Shown here: positions 36,543 to 44,429 of the stretch, piece after piece | How the letters are laid out: each line of letters begins with the position of its first letter | How positions within the stretch are numbered: position 1 is the first letter of the stretch | Source of the DNA: JBFELO01 sp041552055 | GTDB lineage: Bacteria > Acidobacteriota > Thermoanaerobaculia > Thermoanaerobaculales > Sulfomarinibacteraceae | Direction: 5' to 3' | Assembly: GCA_041552055.1 (NCBI GenBank) | Contig: JBFELO010000019.1 | Span: forward strand, 1 to 48,336 | DNA: 48,336 bases | Position numbers and translations under genes: made by a program | The notes under the pieces: model-generated | What the model saw: only the letters and a program-made list of their open reading frames with translations | The model's database searches: none | Told to the model about the DNA's origin: nothing

Positions 36543-37696
36543 TTCACCGCTCCCACAATCGCCTCGCAGATGGTGCTCGGATCGTGCACATTGCCGCCGC
36601 CGTGAGGCACCTGCACAACGCCACACTTGCCGGCGGCACAGCGCTCCACCTCGAGCGACATCTGACCGTAGTTGATCTCCGGGACGACGAACGCCTTCAA
36701 CTCGCCGGCAAGCTCTGCGATCCGCTTCTCCGGGAACGGCCAGACCACCACGAGCCGCAGGAATCCGACCTTGAGGCCTTCCTTGCGCGCGAGGTCGATG
36801 GCCATCCTGGTGACCCTGGCAGTGATGCCGTAGGCCACGACAACCACCTCTGCGCCGTCGACCTGCTCCTCCTCGTAGCGCACGATCTTGTCGGCGTTGA
36901 GTCGGATCTTGTCCACCAGGTGGCGGACGTTCCACTCCTGGCAGTCGGCACTCATATCCGGGTATCCGCGCTCGTCGTGGGTCAGGCCGGTGGTGTGGAA
37001 CCGGTAGCCGTCGCCGGCGCGGGCAAACTCGGGCACCGGCTTGCCGTTGAGCTTGTAGGGCCGGAAGTCCTCCGGCTTCTGAGACGTGAGCACGCGCGGG
37101 ACAATGTCAATTTCGTCGGCCGCTGGGATCACGACCTTCTCGGTCATGTGGCCGACACACTCGTCCATCATGAACATGACCGGCACCCGATAGGTCTCCG
37201 ACAGGTTGAAGGCGTCGATCGTGAGATCGAACGCCTCCTGTGGCGACTGTGGGCTCATGGAGATCAGCTCGTAGTCGCCGTGCGATCCCCAGCGTGCCTG
37301 CATCATGTCCGCCTGGCCCACCATCGTCGGCAGGCCGGTGGACGGTCCGCCACGCTGGACGTTGACCACCACACACGGCGTCTCCATCATCGCCGCCAGG
37401 CCGATGTTCTCCATCATGAGGCTGAACCCGGGTCCGCTCGTAACGGTCATCGACTTGGTGCCGGTCCACGCCGCCCCGGCCACCGCCGCCATGCTGGCCA
37501 GCTCGTCCTCCATCTGGATGAACGTCCCACCCATCATCGGGAACCGGCGAGAGATGCGCTCCACGACCTCGGTCGAGGGCGTAATCGGATACCCTGCGAC
37601 GAACCGGCAGCCGGCGGCCATGGCGCCCTCGCCGCAGGCATAGTCACCATCGAGATAGTGAACTCCCGTGAGAACCCCTGCAGGATCCGTTTTCAA
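36539..37696 (-). CDS. korA: 2-Oxoacid:ferredoxin oxidoreductase, alpha subunit
   Basis: A 385-residue alpha subunit starting at TTG 37696, preceded by AGGAGG and overlapping the korD stop. The pyrimidine-binding and dimer motifs are ACGEGAMAAGCRFVAGYPIT, FIQMEDELASMAAVAGAAW, SGPGFSLMMENIGLA and VVVNVQRGGPSTGLPT. The transketolase C-like part runs to the end (VVVAYGITARVTRMA, VPEINYGQMSLEVER). With KorB, KorC and KorD it oxidatively decarboxylates a 2-oxoacid with CoA and reduces ferredoxin. The paralogous korA at 39981 has a fused gamma domain; this one does not. Confidence 0.92.
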   Translation of the reverse strand: MKTDPAGVLTGVHYLDGDYACGEGAMAAGCRFVAGYPITPSTEVVERISRRFPMMGGTFIQMEDELASMAAVAGAAWTGTKSMTVTSGPGFSLMMENIGLAAMMETPCVVVNVQRGGPSTGLPTMVGQADMMQARWGSHGDYELISMSPQSPQEAFDLTIDAFNLSETYRVPVMFMMDECVGHMTEKVVIPAADEIDIVPRVLTSQKPEDFRPYKLNGKPVPEFARAGDGYRFHTTGLTHDERGYPDMSADCQEWNVRHLVDKIRLNADKIVRYEEEQVDGAEVVVVAYGITARVTRMAIDLARKEGLKVGFLRLVVVWPFPEKRIAELAGELKAFVVPEINYGQMSLEVERCAAGKCGVVQVPHGGGNVHDPSTICEAIVGAVK

Positions 37697-37986
37697 TTGG
37701 GGACCTCCTTCTCTGCTGTCGCGGGTTCGCCTGCCACGTCGGTGGAGAAGATCGCGAAATCCGGACAGATCATTTCGCACAGATTGCAGTTGACGCACTC
37801 GCCGGTCTTGACGACCTCCGGCGGGTGGTACCCCTTCTTGTTGAACCGTTCCGACATCACCAGGACGTCCTTGGGGCAGTACTCGACGCAGAAACCGCAA
37901 CCCTTGCACCGGTCATCGATGATGACCACCTCACCATGGGGGATCGTCACCTGGTCCAGGTCGAGGGGTTTTCGCCAATACCTCAT
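37693..37986 (-). CDS. korD: 2-Oxoacid oxidoreductase delta subunit (2x[4Fe-4S] ferredoxin)
   Basis: A 97-residue ferredoxin-type subunit with CKGCGFCVEYCP and CVNCNLCEMICP, each holding a [4Fe-4S] cluster and passing electrons from the TPP site outwards. ATG 37986 follows GGAGG; a GTG 15 bases upstream is less likely. First gene of korDABC. marR ends 58 bases upstream in the same direction, so MarR and the oxidoreductase are probably in one transcript. Confidence 0.92.
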   Translation of the reverse strand: MRYWRKPLDLDQVTIPHGEVVIIDDRCKGCGFCVEYCPKDVLVMSERFNKKGYHPPEVVKTGECVNCNLCEMICPDFAIFSTDVAGEPATAEKEVPN

Positions 37987-38044
37987 GGGCCGTTCCTCCA
38001 CTCCGCGTCCTTGCCGTCGGCAGTACCGACCGACGCTCTTCGCC

Positions 38045-38674
38045 TCATGCCGGGTCCTCCTGATTCATTTGCCCTTCGGGTCGGAGGGCACACCCGCCCT
38101 GCTCCAGACCCACCAGGCAATCTTCGCTGTAATATCCAGCGCAACGCATACACGAGTCCAGATCCAATTGGCCGTGACGCACCAGGTCGACACACAGTCC
38201 CTCGAGCAGATCGCACAGCTCGTCGAGCTCCGCCGGCTCGAGCTCCTTGACGACCGGCGAGATTCGTTCCGTCTTGAGATTTTCGTACTCCCGAACCACC
38301 CGGGCGCCTTCATCACTCGCCGACAGTAGCGTGGCCCTTCTGTCCTCGACACACGGGTCGCGGTTGACCAATCCCAGCTGCTCCAACTTGTCGACATTCT
38401 TGGTGATGGCCGCGGGCGTGACGCCGAGATACCGCGCGACCTCGGAGGGTTGCACGTCGGCGTTCACGGTGATGAGTTTCAGCAGGCAGAACTGCGTGCG
38501 GGTCAACGGATGAGAACAGCGCTGACCGAGGTACGACTCCTCGAGGATCTCTTTCAGCAGGGAACCGAGGATGTGGCCACAGCGCAGAAATCGGTACAGG
38601 CCGGCCTCTTCCTCAGCCAACACGCCATCGAGCGTGGCCGAAGAAACAGCGGTTCCATCACCGCGGGATGACAT
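38045..38674 (-). CDS. MarR-family regulator with C-terminal cysteine cluster
   Basis: A 209-residue regulator. Residues about 25-150 are a MarR winged helix: LTRTQFCLLKLI, then the recognition part VQPSEVARYLGVTPAAITKNVDKLEQLGLV and the wing DPCVEDRRATLLSASDEG. After the dimerisation helices, the last 40 residues contain LDSCMRCAGYYSEDCLVGLE and a further GGC, i.e. four Cys in a Cx2C-x8-C-x8-C pattern that could hold an Fe-S cluster or zinc. This extension is not part of standard MarR proteins. It is the first gene of the kor-hdr run and probably controls it. The promoter and a direct repeat suited to an operator lie just upstream. Confidence 0.88.
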   Translation of the reverse strand: MSSRGDGTAVSSATLDGVLAEEEAGLYRFLRCGHILGSLLKEILEESYLGQRCSHPLTRTQFCLLKLITVNADVQPSEVARYLGVTPAAITKNVDKLEQLGLVNRDPCVEDRRATLLSASDEGARVVREYENLKTERISPVVKELEPAELDELCDLLEGLCVDLVRHGQLDLDSCMRCAGYYSEDCLVGLEQGGCALRPEGQMNQEDPA

Positions 38675-38692
38675 CTCTTACCTCGTTGATAG

Positions 38693-38752
38693 TTAACCGG
38701 GTCGAATATTAACCATCTCACATAAATTATGCCCCGAATCTTCAGACGTCAA
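38693..38752 (-). promoter_or_regulatory. Promoter and possible operator of the marR-kor-hdr run
   Basis: TTGACG (38747-38752) and TAATTT (38724-38729) are spaced by 17 bases on the minus strand. Downstream of the -10, on the plus strand, TTAACC occurs twice (38693-38698 and 38709-38714), 16 bases apart, within AT-rich sequence. The pair is placed where a repressor would block transcription; MarR autoregulation is the obvious guess. Confidence 0.6.
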
Positions 38753-39081
38753 GTGTTTTCTTTGGTTTTTTTATGAGATAGCGTCGCGTTATCAGAGGGC
38801 TTTTGGGCGTGCGGCCCCCCCGCCCGCCCGGCGCGCCCTCTCCCAGGCGCGCTCCCCGCGGGTGCACCCTGTCACAATGTTGGGACCCAGAAGAACTGCC
38901 CCGCCGGGCGGCGGTGGACCCACCATTGTGAAAGACGGCACGCCCGCACAGCGGGCTATCGTCGGCCTGGCGGTCGCTTCGACTTCCTGACACCCGAGGT
39001 GGTTTCTACACCGTGGTTGGCGGTCGAGGGGGCGCGAGAGATCCCATCGCACTCGCTCAGGGAAGCGCCCTGCCACTCCAC
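38753..39081. other. Long intergenic region without a gene
   Basis: No supported gene. It contains a small palindrome GATAGCGTCGCGTTATC (38777-38793), a C/G-rich block at about 38810-38865, and a large inverted repeat at 38872-38931. It separates the marR promoter from the end of the second oxidoreductase operon. Confidence 0.6.
38872..38931. repeat. Imperfect 16-bp inverted repeat
   Basis: TCACAATGTTGGGACC (38872-38887) and GGACCCACCATTGTGA (38916-38931) match in 14 of 16 positions when one is reverse-complemented. They enclose a G/C-rich core that can pair further. It may be a transcript-end structure of the korAB operon or a small mobile-element remnant; no target duplication was identified. 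Confidence 0.5.
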
Positions 39082-39104
39082 AGCAATTCGCGAAGCGAAT
39101 TGCT
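39082..39104 (-). terminator. Perfect 10-bp hairpin at the korB stop codon
   Basis: AGCAATTCGC (39082-39091) and GCGAATTGCT (39095-39104) pair perfectly with a 3-base loop. The stem overlaps the TAG stop of the second korB. No T-run follows, so it is a weak terminator or a 3' stabilising structure. Confidence 0.5.
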
Positions 39105-39984
39105 ACAGCGAGGGATAGAACGTCTCCAGGATCTCCCTCGTCTGGGGCTCCCCCTGGTCACCGCCGGCCTGCTGCTTGATCTGCTCCAGGCGGTCCACGA
39201 GCGTCGGCTGATCCTTGACCGTGTACAGCACACCGGTGGTGAGCACCCCTCGCTCGCGGGTGTACTGGAGGGCGTTGCGCCGGTGCGCGGGATCGTGGTC
39301 CTCGGGCAGGTACTGCAGCTGCTCCTTCAGCACCTTGAACTGATCGTCGCCGCGCCAGGTCACGCACGGCGAGACCACGTTGAGGAACGAGAAGCCGTGG
39401 TGACTCAGGGCATCAACCACGAGCTTTGTCAGGAACTTCACATCGCCCGAGAATCCTCGCGCCACCCAGGTGGCTCCGGTGGAGATCGCCAGCTCGCACG
39501 GGTCCACACTCGGCTCCGGGTTTCCCCAGAAGGTGGACTTCGTCTTGTCTCCGCTGGGGGTGGTCGGCGCCACCTGGCCCTTGGTCAGGCCGTAGATCTC
39601 GTTGTCCATCAAGATGTAGGTGACGTCGAGGTTACGCCGCGCCGAGTGCAGCAGATGGTTACCCCCAATCGCGAGACCGTCGCCGTCTCCACCGACCGCG
39701 ATCACCGTCAGCTCGGGACGCGCGACCTTGACCCCCGTGGCGAGCGTCAACGCCCGGCCGTGGACACCGTTGAAACCGTAGGTCTTCACGTAGCCCGGGA
39801 GCCGTGATGAACAGCCGATACCCGACAGGATCACCGTGTTCCAAGGCTCGATCTGGAGCTCCGACATCGCCCGATAGAGGGCGCTGAGGACACCGAAGTC
39901 TCCGCAGCCGGGGCACCACACGGGCCCGAGATCGGACTTGTAGTCGCCGGGCTTGAAGCGTGCTTCAACCTGTACCGTGGTCAT
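39103..39984 (-). CDS. korB: 2-Oxoacid:ferredoxin oxidoreductase beta subunit (two-subunit type)
   Basis: A 293-residue TPP subunit of the KorB type: VWCPGCGDFGVLSALYRAM, LSGIGCSSRLPGYV, and the TPP/Mg motif GGDGDGLAIGGNHLLHSARR followed by DNEIYGLTKGQVAPTTPSG. That last segment is typical of 2-oxoglutarate:ferredoxin enzymes with two subunits. ATG 39984 overlaps the alpha stop by 4 bases. It has no Fe-S domain, as expected for this class, in which a cluster is bound by conserved Cys of the beta subunit. With the alpha protein it probably makes succinyl-CoA and reduced ferredoxin. Confidence 0.92.
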   Translation of the reverse strand: MTTVQVEARFKPGDYKSDLGPVWCPGCGDFGVLSALYRAMSELQIEPWNTVILSGIGCSSRLPGYVKTYGFNGVHGRALTLATGVKVARPELTVIAVGGDGDGLAIGGNHLLHSARRNLDVTYILMDNEIYGLTKGQVAPTTPSGDKTKSTFWGNPEPSVDPCELAISTGATWVARGFSGDVKFLTKLVVDALSHHGFSFLNVVSPCVTWRGDDQFKVLKEQLQYLPEDHDPAHRRNALQYTRERGVLTTGVLYTVKDQPTLVDRLEQIKQQAGGDQGEPQTREILETFYPSL

Positions 39985-41765
39985 ACCAACACCTCCCGCC
40001 GCAGCTTGCCCATCTCCTGGACCTTTGCCAGTCGCTCCTCCACCTCGCCAACCGTCAGATTCTTGCCGCCGGAGCGCTTGAACAGGAATGTGTGGCCCTC
40101 CGGGAGCTCGAGGAAGGTCTGCAGATACTTGTAGAACTGCGCCGAGTAGCTCAGCTCGACAATGATGATGTCCTTGACACCCCGCACGTACTTCTGGAAC
40201 TCGTGGTACGGAAACGGGTACAACAGCTGCGGCACGAATGCCGATACCTTCTCGCCCCGTCCGTTGGCCTTCAGCACCGCTTCCTTGACCGGGCCCTTGG
40301 AGGAACCCCAGCACAGGATGCCGACGTCGGCGTCGTCCGGACCGTACTGGCGGAAGAAGCTGTACCTCGCACGCACCGGCCGCAGTTTGCGGTACCGCTT
40401 GGCGTTCATCTGCTCGTGCACGATGTGCATCGAGGTGGGCTGTCCGGATTCGTCGTGCTCGAGGCCGTTGGTCTGGTACTCGCCGCCCTTCATCCCGGGC
40501 CAGGTCATGGGCGAAATACCCGACTTGGTGTCGCGATACCTCTTGTAGTCACGTAGCTCGCCGGCTGACGGGACCTGCCGACCGACCACCTGGTGGTCCA
40601 ACGTGAGCATCGACAGCGTCTCTCGACGTTGCGCGATGAACTGGTCGGACAGAACGATCACCGGGACCTGCGCCTCTTCGGCGATGTTGAACGCCGCCAC
40701 GGTGGTGTGGAAACAGTCCTCCACATCGGCCGGTGCCAACACCACGCGAGGGGCGTCGCCGTGGGACCCCCACAGCGCCTGCCACAGGTCCGACTGCTCG
40801 CTCTTGGTAGGCAACCCGGTGGAGGGGCCACCGCGCTGGACGTCGATGATCACGGCCGGAATCTCCGACATCGCGGCCAACCCCAGCATCTCGGTCATGA
40901 GCGCCAGCCCCGGACCCGAGGTCGCGGTCATCGACTTGACTCCGGCGAACGACCCGCCGAGCACCGCGCCGATGGCCGACAACTCGTCCTCGGTCTGAAC
41001 CAGGTAGCCGCCCACCTTGGGCATCCACTCGGACAGGAAATGGAGGATCTCCGACGAAGGTGTGATCGGGTAGCCGGCGAAGAACCGACAGCCGGCGTGC
41101 AGGGCTGCGACCGCAGAGAGCTCGTTGCCGGACATCAGCAGCATCGGCTTGCCCGGAGTGAACTGGAGCTTCATGTCGACCAGCTGCCCGTTGACCGATG
41201 TGGCATACTCGCCGCCCGCCGCGAATCCTTTGAGGTTGGCGTCAAGCACCTCTTTCTTCTTGGTCGCGAACCGTTTCGTCACCGCCGCCTCGAGCTTGTC
41301 GGCCGGCAGACCGAACAGCGCACTGAGCATCCCGAGGGTGACGATGTTCTTGGCCAGCGTGGTGCCCGCTGCCTCCTTTGCCAGTTTGATGAACGGCACC
41401 GGGACCCAGCGCGTCCCTTCGCCGGCGCCCACCATCAACTCGGCGTCCTCACGCGACGTGGGATCGCTCTCCTCGTACAGGATCACCGCATCCGGTGCTG
41501 CGACGATCTCGCCCTGGAACCGCCCGAAATCGGCCCAGTTGAACACCACCAGCACCTGCGCGAGGTCCCCCTGGGCGAAGATCGGCGAAGCACTGATACG
41601 AACGGTGCACGACGACTCGCCGCCTCGGATCTGGGGGCCGTACGCCTCCACCTTCATCACGTGGAGACCCACGCTCGCACCGGCCTGGGCCATCATGTCG
41701 CCCATGGTGACGACGCCGTCACCTCCCGAGCCGACCATTGCAAACGTCAGATCACCTGTCGGCAT
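39981..41765 (-). CDS. korA: 2-Oxoacid:ferredoxin oxidoreductase, gamma-alpha fusion
   Basis: A 594-residue fusion. Residues about 1-190 are the gamma domain (LTFAMVGSGGDGVVTMGDMM, EAYGPQIRGGESSCTVRISA). From about 210 on comes the alpha domain (LHAGCRFFAGYPITPSSEI, VQTEDELSAIGAVLGGSFAG, SGPGLALMTEMLGLA, IIDVQRGGPSTGLPT) and a transketolase C-like end (GILCWGSSKGPVKEAVLKAN). This gamma-alpha plus beta layout is that of KorAB in Mycobacterium and Hydrogenobacter. ATG 41765 follows GGGAGG. The operon has its own promoter and operator, so it is likely regulated apart from korDABC although both lie side by side. Confidence 0.92.
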   Translation of the reverse strand: MPTGDLTFAMVGSGGDGVVTMGDMMAQAGASVGLHVMKVEAYGPQIRGGESSCTVRISASPIFAQGDLAQVLVVFNWADFGRFQGEIVAAPDAVILYEESDPTSREDAELMVGAGEGTRWVPVPFIKLAKEAAGTTLAKNIVTLGMLSALFGLPADKLEAAVTKRFATKKKEVLDANLKGFAAGGEYATSVNGQLVDMKLQFTPGKPMLLMSGNELSAVAALHAGCRFFAGYPITPSSEILHFLSEWMPKVGGYLVQTEDELSAIGAVLGGSFAGVKSMTATSGPGLALMTEMLGLAAMSEIPAVIIDVQRGGPSTGLPTKSEQSDLWQALWGSHGDAPRVVLAPADVEDCFHTTVAAFNIAEEAQVPVIVLSDQFIAQRRETLSMLTLDHQVVGRQVPSAGELRDYKRYRDTKSGISPMTWPGMKGGEYQTNGLEHDESGQPTSMHIVHEQMNAKRYRKLRPVRARYSFFRQYGPDDADVGILCWGSSKGPVKEAVLKANGRGEKVSAFVPQLLYPFPYHEFQKYVRGVKDIIIVELSYSAQFYKYLQTFLELPEGHTFLFKRSGGKNLTVGEVEERLAKVQEMGKLRREVLV

Positions 41766-41808
41766 TGATGCCTCCCTATCGGGGCTTCTCCGGCCCCGCC
41801 ATCACGAG

Positions 41809-41837
41809 ATTGTGAAGGAATTCACACAAAATGTCCA
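41809..41837 (-). promoter_or_regulatory. korAB promoter with embedded Rex/CRP-like palindrome
   Basis: On the minus strand TGGACA (41832-41837) and CACAAT (41809-41814) are 17 bases apart. Most of the spacer and the -10 is the palindrome TTGTGAAGGAATTCACAC (plus strand, 41810-41827). It matches the Rex consensus TTGTGAA-N4-TTCACAA in 13 of 14 fixed positions and contains the CRP half-sites TGTGA-N6-TCACA exactly. Its place predicts repression. The start codon is 44 bases downstream of the -10. Confidence 0.6.
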
Positions 41838-41960
41838 CGTCGGAATGAGTATTCATATCGCTGTAAAACTCGACCCGAGAGCTTCGTCGTGCCTGCACCG
41901 GAGTTTGCCGGCGCCGTTCGGACACCGCGCCGATTCGGATGACAGTCGCCGATCGACTCA

Positions 41961-42752
41961 TCACAGCAACCCCCTGCCGAACCCGCCGTCGACGGGAAGC
42001 GCGACGCCGGTGATACCGGAGGCTGCGCTGGAACACAGGAAGACCACCGCAGCCGCGACCTCCTCGGGCCGCAGCAGCCGCCCGACCGGCGCGTGCTGCG
42101 CCCACTGCTCCAGCACACCCTCCACGGTCGTGCCGTCGCGTTCGGCCATCGACGCCGCGAGCTCCCGCAACCGTTCGGTCTCGGTGTAGCCGGGGAGCAC
42201 GGTGTTGACCGTGATCCCCGACCCCGCCACCTCGTCGGCGACGCTCTTCAGATATCCGGTTACCGCGGCGCGCAGCGAGTTCGACAGCACCAGCCCGGGC
42301 TGCGGTTGCCGCACCGCGATCGAGGTGATGGCCACGAACCTGCCCCAGTCCGCGGCGCGCATGGCGGGAAGTGTGGCGTGGAGCAGCCGCTGTACCGGCT
42401 TCAGAAGCGTCGCGCACGCGGAGTCGAGATCGTCCGCTGTCGCCTCGACCGCCGGCATTGGCGGCGGGCCACCCGCATTCGCGACCACGATGGTCGGCGG
42501 GCCGAAAATCTCGGCGGCCGCCTCCGCCAACCGCTGCGGGCTGTCCGGGTCGGTCAGATCGGCGGCGAAACCGCTCACGGCGTCACCACCCGCGGCGCGA
42601 ATTCGCTCGACCGCCGCATCGACGCGTTTCTGGGAGCGTGACACCACCACGACTCCCACACCCTCCAGCGCCATCCGCTCAGCGACCGCATAGCCGAGGC
42701 CGGCCGACGAACCGCCCACGATGGCGACGCGGCCGGTCAGTCCGAGATTCAT
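41961..42752 (-). CDS. Atypical short-chain dehydrogenase/reductase
   Basis: A 263-residue Rossmann protein of FabG-like size. The cofactor loop is VGGSSAGLGYAVAERM (here with SSAGLG for the usual GxxxGxG), followed by the NAG-type motif VVANAGGP. The catalytic Ser is in AITSIAVRQPQPGLVLSNSL, but the expected YxxxK is replaced by SNSLR, so the classical Tyr and Lys are absent. This variant exists in a subgroup of SDRs with unknown chemistry. The C-terminal VALPVDGGFGRGLL is intact. ATG 42752 overlaps the stop of the upstream metallopeptidase gene by 4 bases. Confidence 0.85.
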   Translation of the reverse strand: MNLGLTGRVAIVGGSSAGLGYAVAERMALEGVGVVVVSRSQKRVDAAVERIRAAGGDAVSGFAADLTDPDSPQRLAEAAAEIFGPPTIVVANAGGPPPMPAVEATADDLDSACATLLKPVQRLLHATLPAMRAADWGRFVAITSIAVRQPQPGLVLSNSLRAAVTGYLKSVADEVAGSGITVNTVLPGYTETERLRELAASMAERDGTTVEGVLEQWAQHAPVGRLLRPEEVAAAVVFLCSSAASGITGVALPVDGGFGRGLL

Positions 42753-44413
42753 GAGAGGCCCTCGAGTGTGAAGACCGGATCCACGTCCACCGGGATGTCG
42801 GCCATGCCGTCGATCACCGACAACATTGCCGGTGGAACCGCGCCGTAGCTGTCCTGGAAGCGTCTCGCCCCCTCGTAATCGCCACGAGCCTGGATCATCA
42901 GCAACTCGCGTGCCAGGTCGCGAAAGGCGTCACGGAACGCCTCCGGCACCGGACGGAAACGGCCGTCGTCTGTCACCTCGATGGCGCCCTTGGCCAGCAG
43001 GTAGTTGGCCTGCATCACCATTCCCTGCCCATGGGCCTCGGTGAGTCCGAACCGGGTGGTCCGGAACATGCCCGCGGTGTAGGTCCAGGGCAGGTGATCG
43101 AGGATCGACGGATCCATCACGCCGCGATCGACCAGCGCGTAGAGGTTGAACACCCCGAGCACGTCCGCCTTGGCCTCCTCGAACCGCGAGTACAGCTCCT
43201 TGAGCTCCAACCTGACCTCGGTGTCGCGTCCCTCGACCACGATCTGACCCGGCCCGAGGCCGTGCGCCATCTCGTGGTGCAGGATGAACTGAAAGAACGC
43301 CTCGAAATCGATCAATCCGACGTCGTCCGCCGGCAGGGCCAGGCGCGCAACCGGTGTCAGGATGGCGTCGTACTTGGCGCGCATGATGTTCTTGAGCAGC
43401 ACCTTCTTCGAGCCCTTCGCCTGCCGAACCCGCTCGTCATTGGGAAGGTTGAACGCGATGGTCTGGATTCCGGCCCGGGTGTCACCGGCCGTGAACAGCT
43501 CGTCCACCACCCGAATCGGCGACTCGGTCCCCCGGTCCAGGTTCTTGTGCTCGTCGGGAATCGGCAGGTTGCGCTCCAGGTACGGCAGCTCCTGCTTGTA
43601 CCTCGCGAGCCGCGCCGAATCGTCGGGGTTGGCTACGCAAACGAACGCCTCGAAGGCCGCCTTGTAGCCAAACAGCCTGTCCTCGTACGTCTCGTAAGGG
43701 CCAACCACCACCTCGATGTCCGAGTCGAGGTCCATCCACGCCATGTCCGAGTCGTAATAGTCGTCGTTGGTAAACGCAGCCGCGCGCAGTTCGAGGAACG
43801 TTTTCAGACTCTCGTTTTCAGTTGCCGAGGCTGCGGCGAGCAGCTCGCTCGCTGCCCGTCCCAACAGTTCTTCGTAGGCCTTTGAGTAGGGCACTGCCAC
43901 CAGTCTGTCGCCGTCGCGGCGGATGATGGTGTACAGCGAGCGGAACTCCGCCTCGTCCGCGGGATGCGCCTGCAACCAGTTCTCGAATTCCTCCTTGGTG
44001 AGGTCCTCCGGGTAGTAGCCGGCTCCGGCCGGATGAGGATCATGACCGATGAACGGCTCCAACTCCTCCAGCCGGTCCCATTTGCCGTACATGATGCGGT
44101 AGTAATCCTCGAGTGCGTCCGCTCCTGAGCCCTGGTAACCGGCCACGCGGGACGCGAAGCTGGCGTTCCCGGCCCAGGCCTGTAGCTTGAAGATCTCATC
44201 CAGCGTGCCAGCGGCGGCTACCAGGTGGCGCAGCGCCTGGCGGTCGCCGTCCGATAGGTGCCCGACCTCAGCGCCCAGGTGCTGCCGCACGAGCTTGGCC
44301 CGCCTGGCCTCGATATCGGGTGCCACCTCGAATTCGCCCTTCGGCTCGGCAGGTTGACCACAGCCGACCAGCGCCACACATGACACCATCACGATTCCTA
44401 ACCAGATTCTCAT
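42749..44413 (-). CDS. M49-like (DPP III-type) metallopeptidase lipoprotein
   Basis: A 554-residue lipoprotein: signal RIWLGIVMVSCVALVGCG with a lipobox (LVGC), so it is anchored in a membrane and acts outside the cytoplasm. ATG 44413 follows GGGAGG. The zinc site is FILHHEMAHGLGPGQIV, with the second part EEAKADVLGVFNLYAL about 45 residues later. That EEAKAD element is like the EECRAD motif of dipeptidyl peptidase III (M49), whose first motif is HExxGH; here it is the shorter HEMAH. The family assignment is therefore to the M49-like bacterial branch with modest certainty. It is coupled to the SDR gene downstream and lies 16 bases after the methyltransferase gene. Confidence 0.72.
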   Translation of the reverse strand: MRIWLGIVMVSCVALVGCGQPAEPKGEFEVAPDIEARRAKLVRQHLGAEVGHLSDGDRQALRHLVAAAGTLDEIFKLQAWAGNASFASRVAGYQGSGADALEDYYRIMYGKWDRLEELEPFIGHDPHPAGAGYYPEDLTKEEFENWLQAHPADEAEFRSLYTIIRRDGDRLVAVPYSKAYEELLGRAASELLAAASATENESLKTFLELRAAAFTNDDYYDSDMAWMDLDSDIEVVVGPYETYEDRLFGYKAAFEAFVCVANPDDSARLARYKQELPYLERNLPIPDEHKNLDRGTESPIRVVDELFTAGDTRAGIQTIAFNLPNDERVRQAKGSKKVLLKNIMRAKYDAILTPVARLALPADDVGLIDFEAFFQFILHHEMAHGLGPGQIVVEGRDTEVRLELKELYSRFEEAKADVLGVFNLYALVDRGVMDPSILDHLPWTYTAGMFRTTRFGLTEAHGQGMVMQANYLLAKGAIEVTDDGRFRPVPEAFRDAFRDLARELLMIQARGDYEGARRFQDSYGAVPPAMLSVIDGMADIPVDVDPVFTLEGLS

Positions 44414-44429
44414 CGCCAACCTCCCATCG

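Noticed and set aside
38777..38793. GATAGCGTCGCGTTATC beside a T-run as an intrinsic terminator
   Set aside because: The T-run lies on the wrong side of the hairpin for either strand.
41776..41961. A 61-codon minus-strand frame starting at the SDR stop (TGATG overlap)
   Set aside because: The predicted product is not recognisable, and the frame runs straight through the korAB promoter and operator; the overlap alone is not enough to call it.
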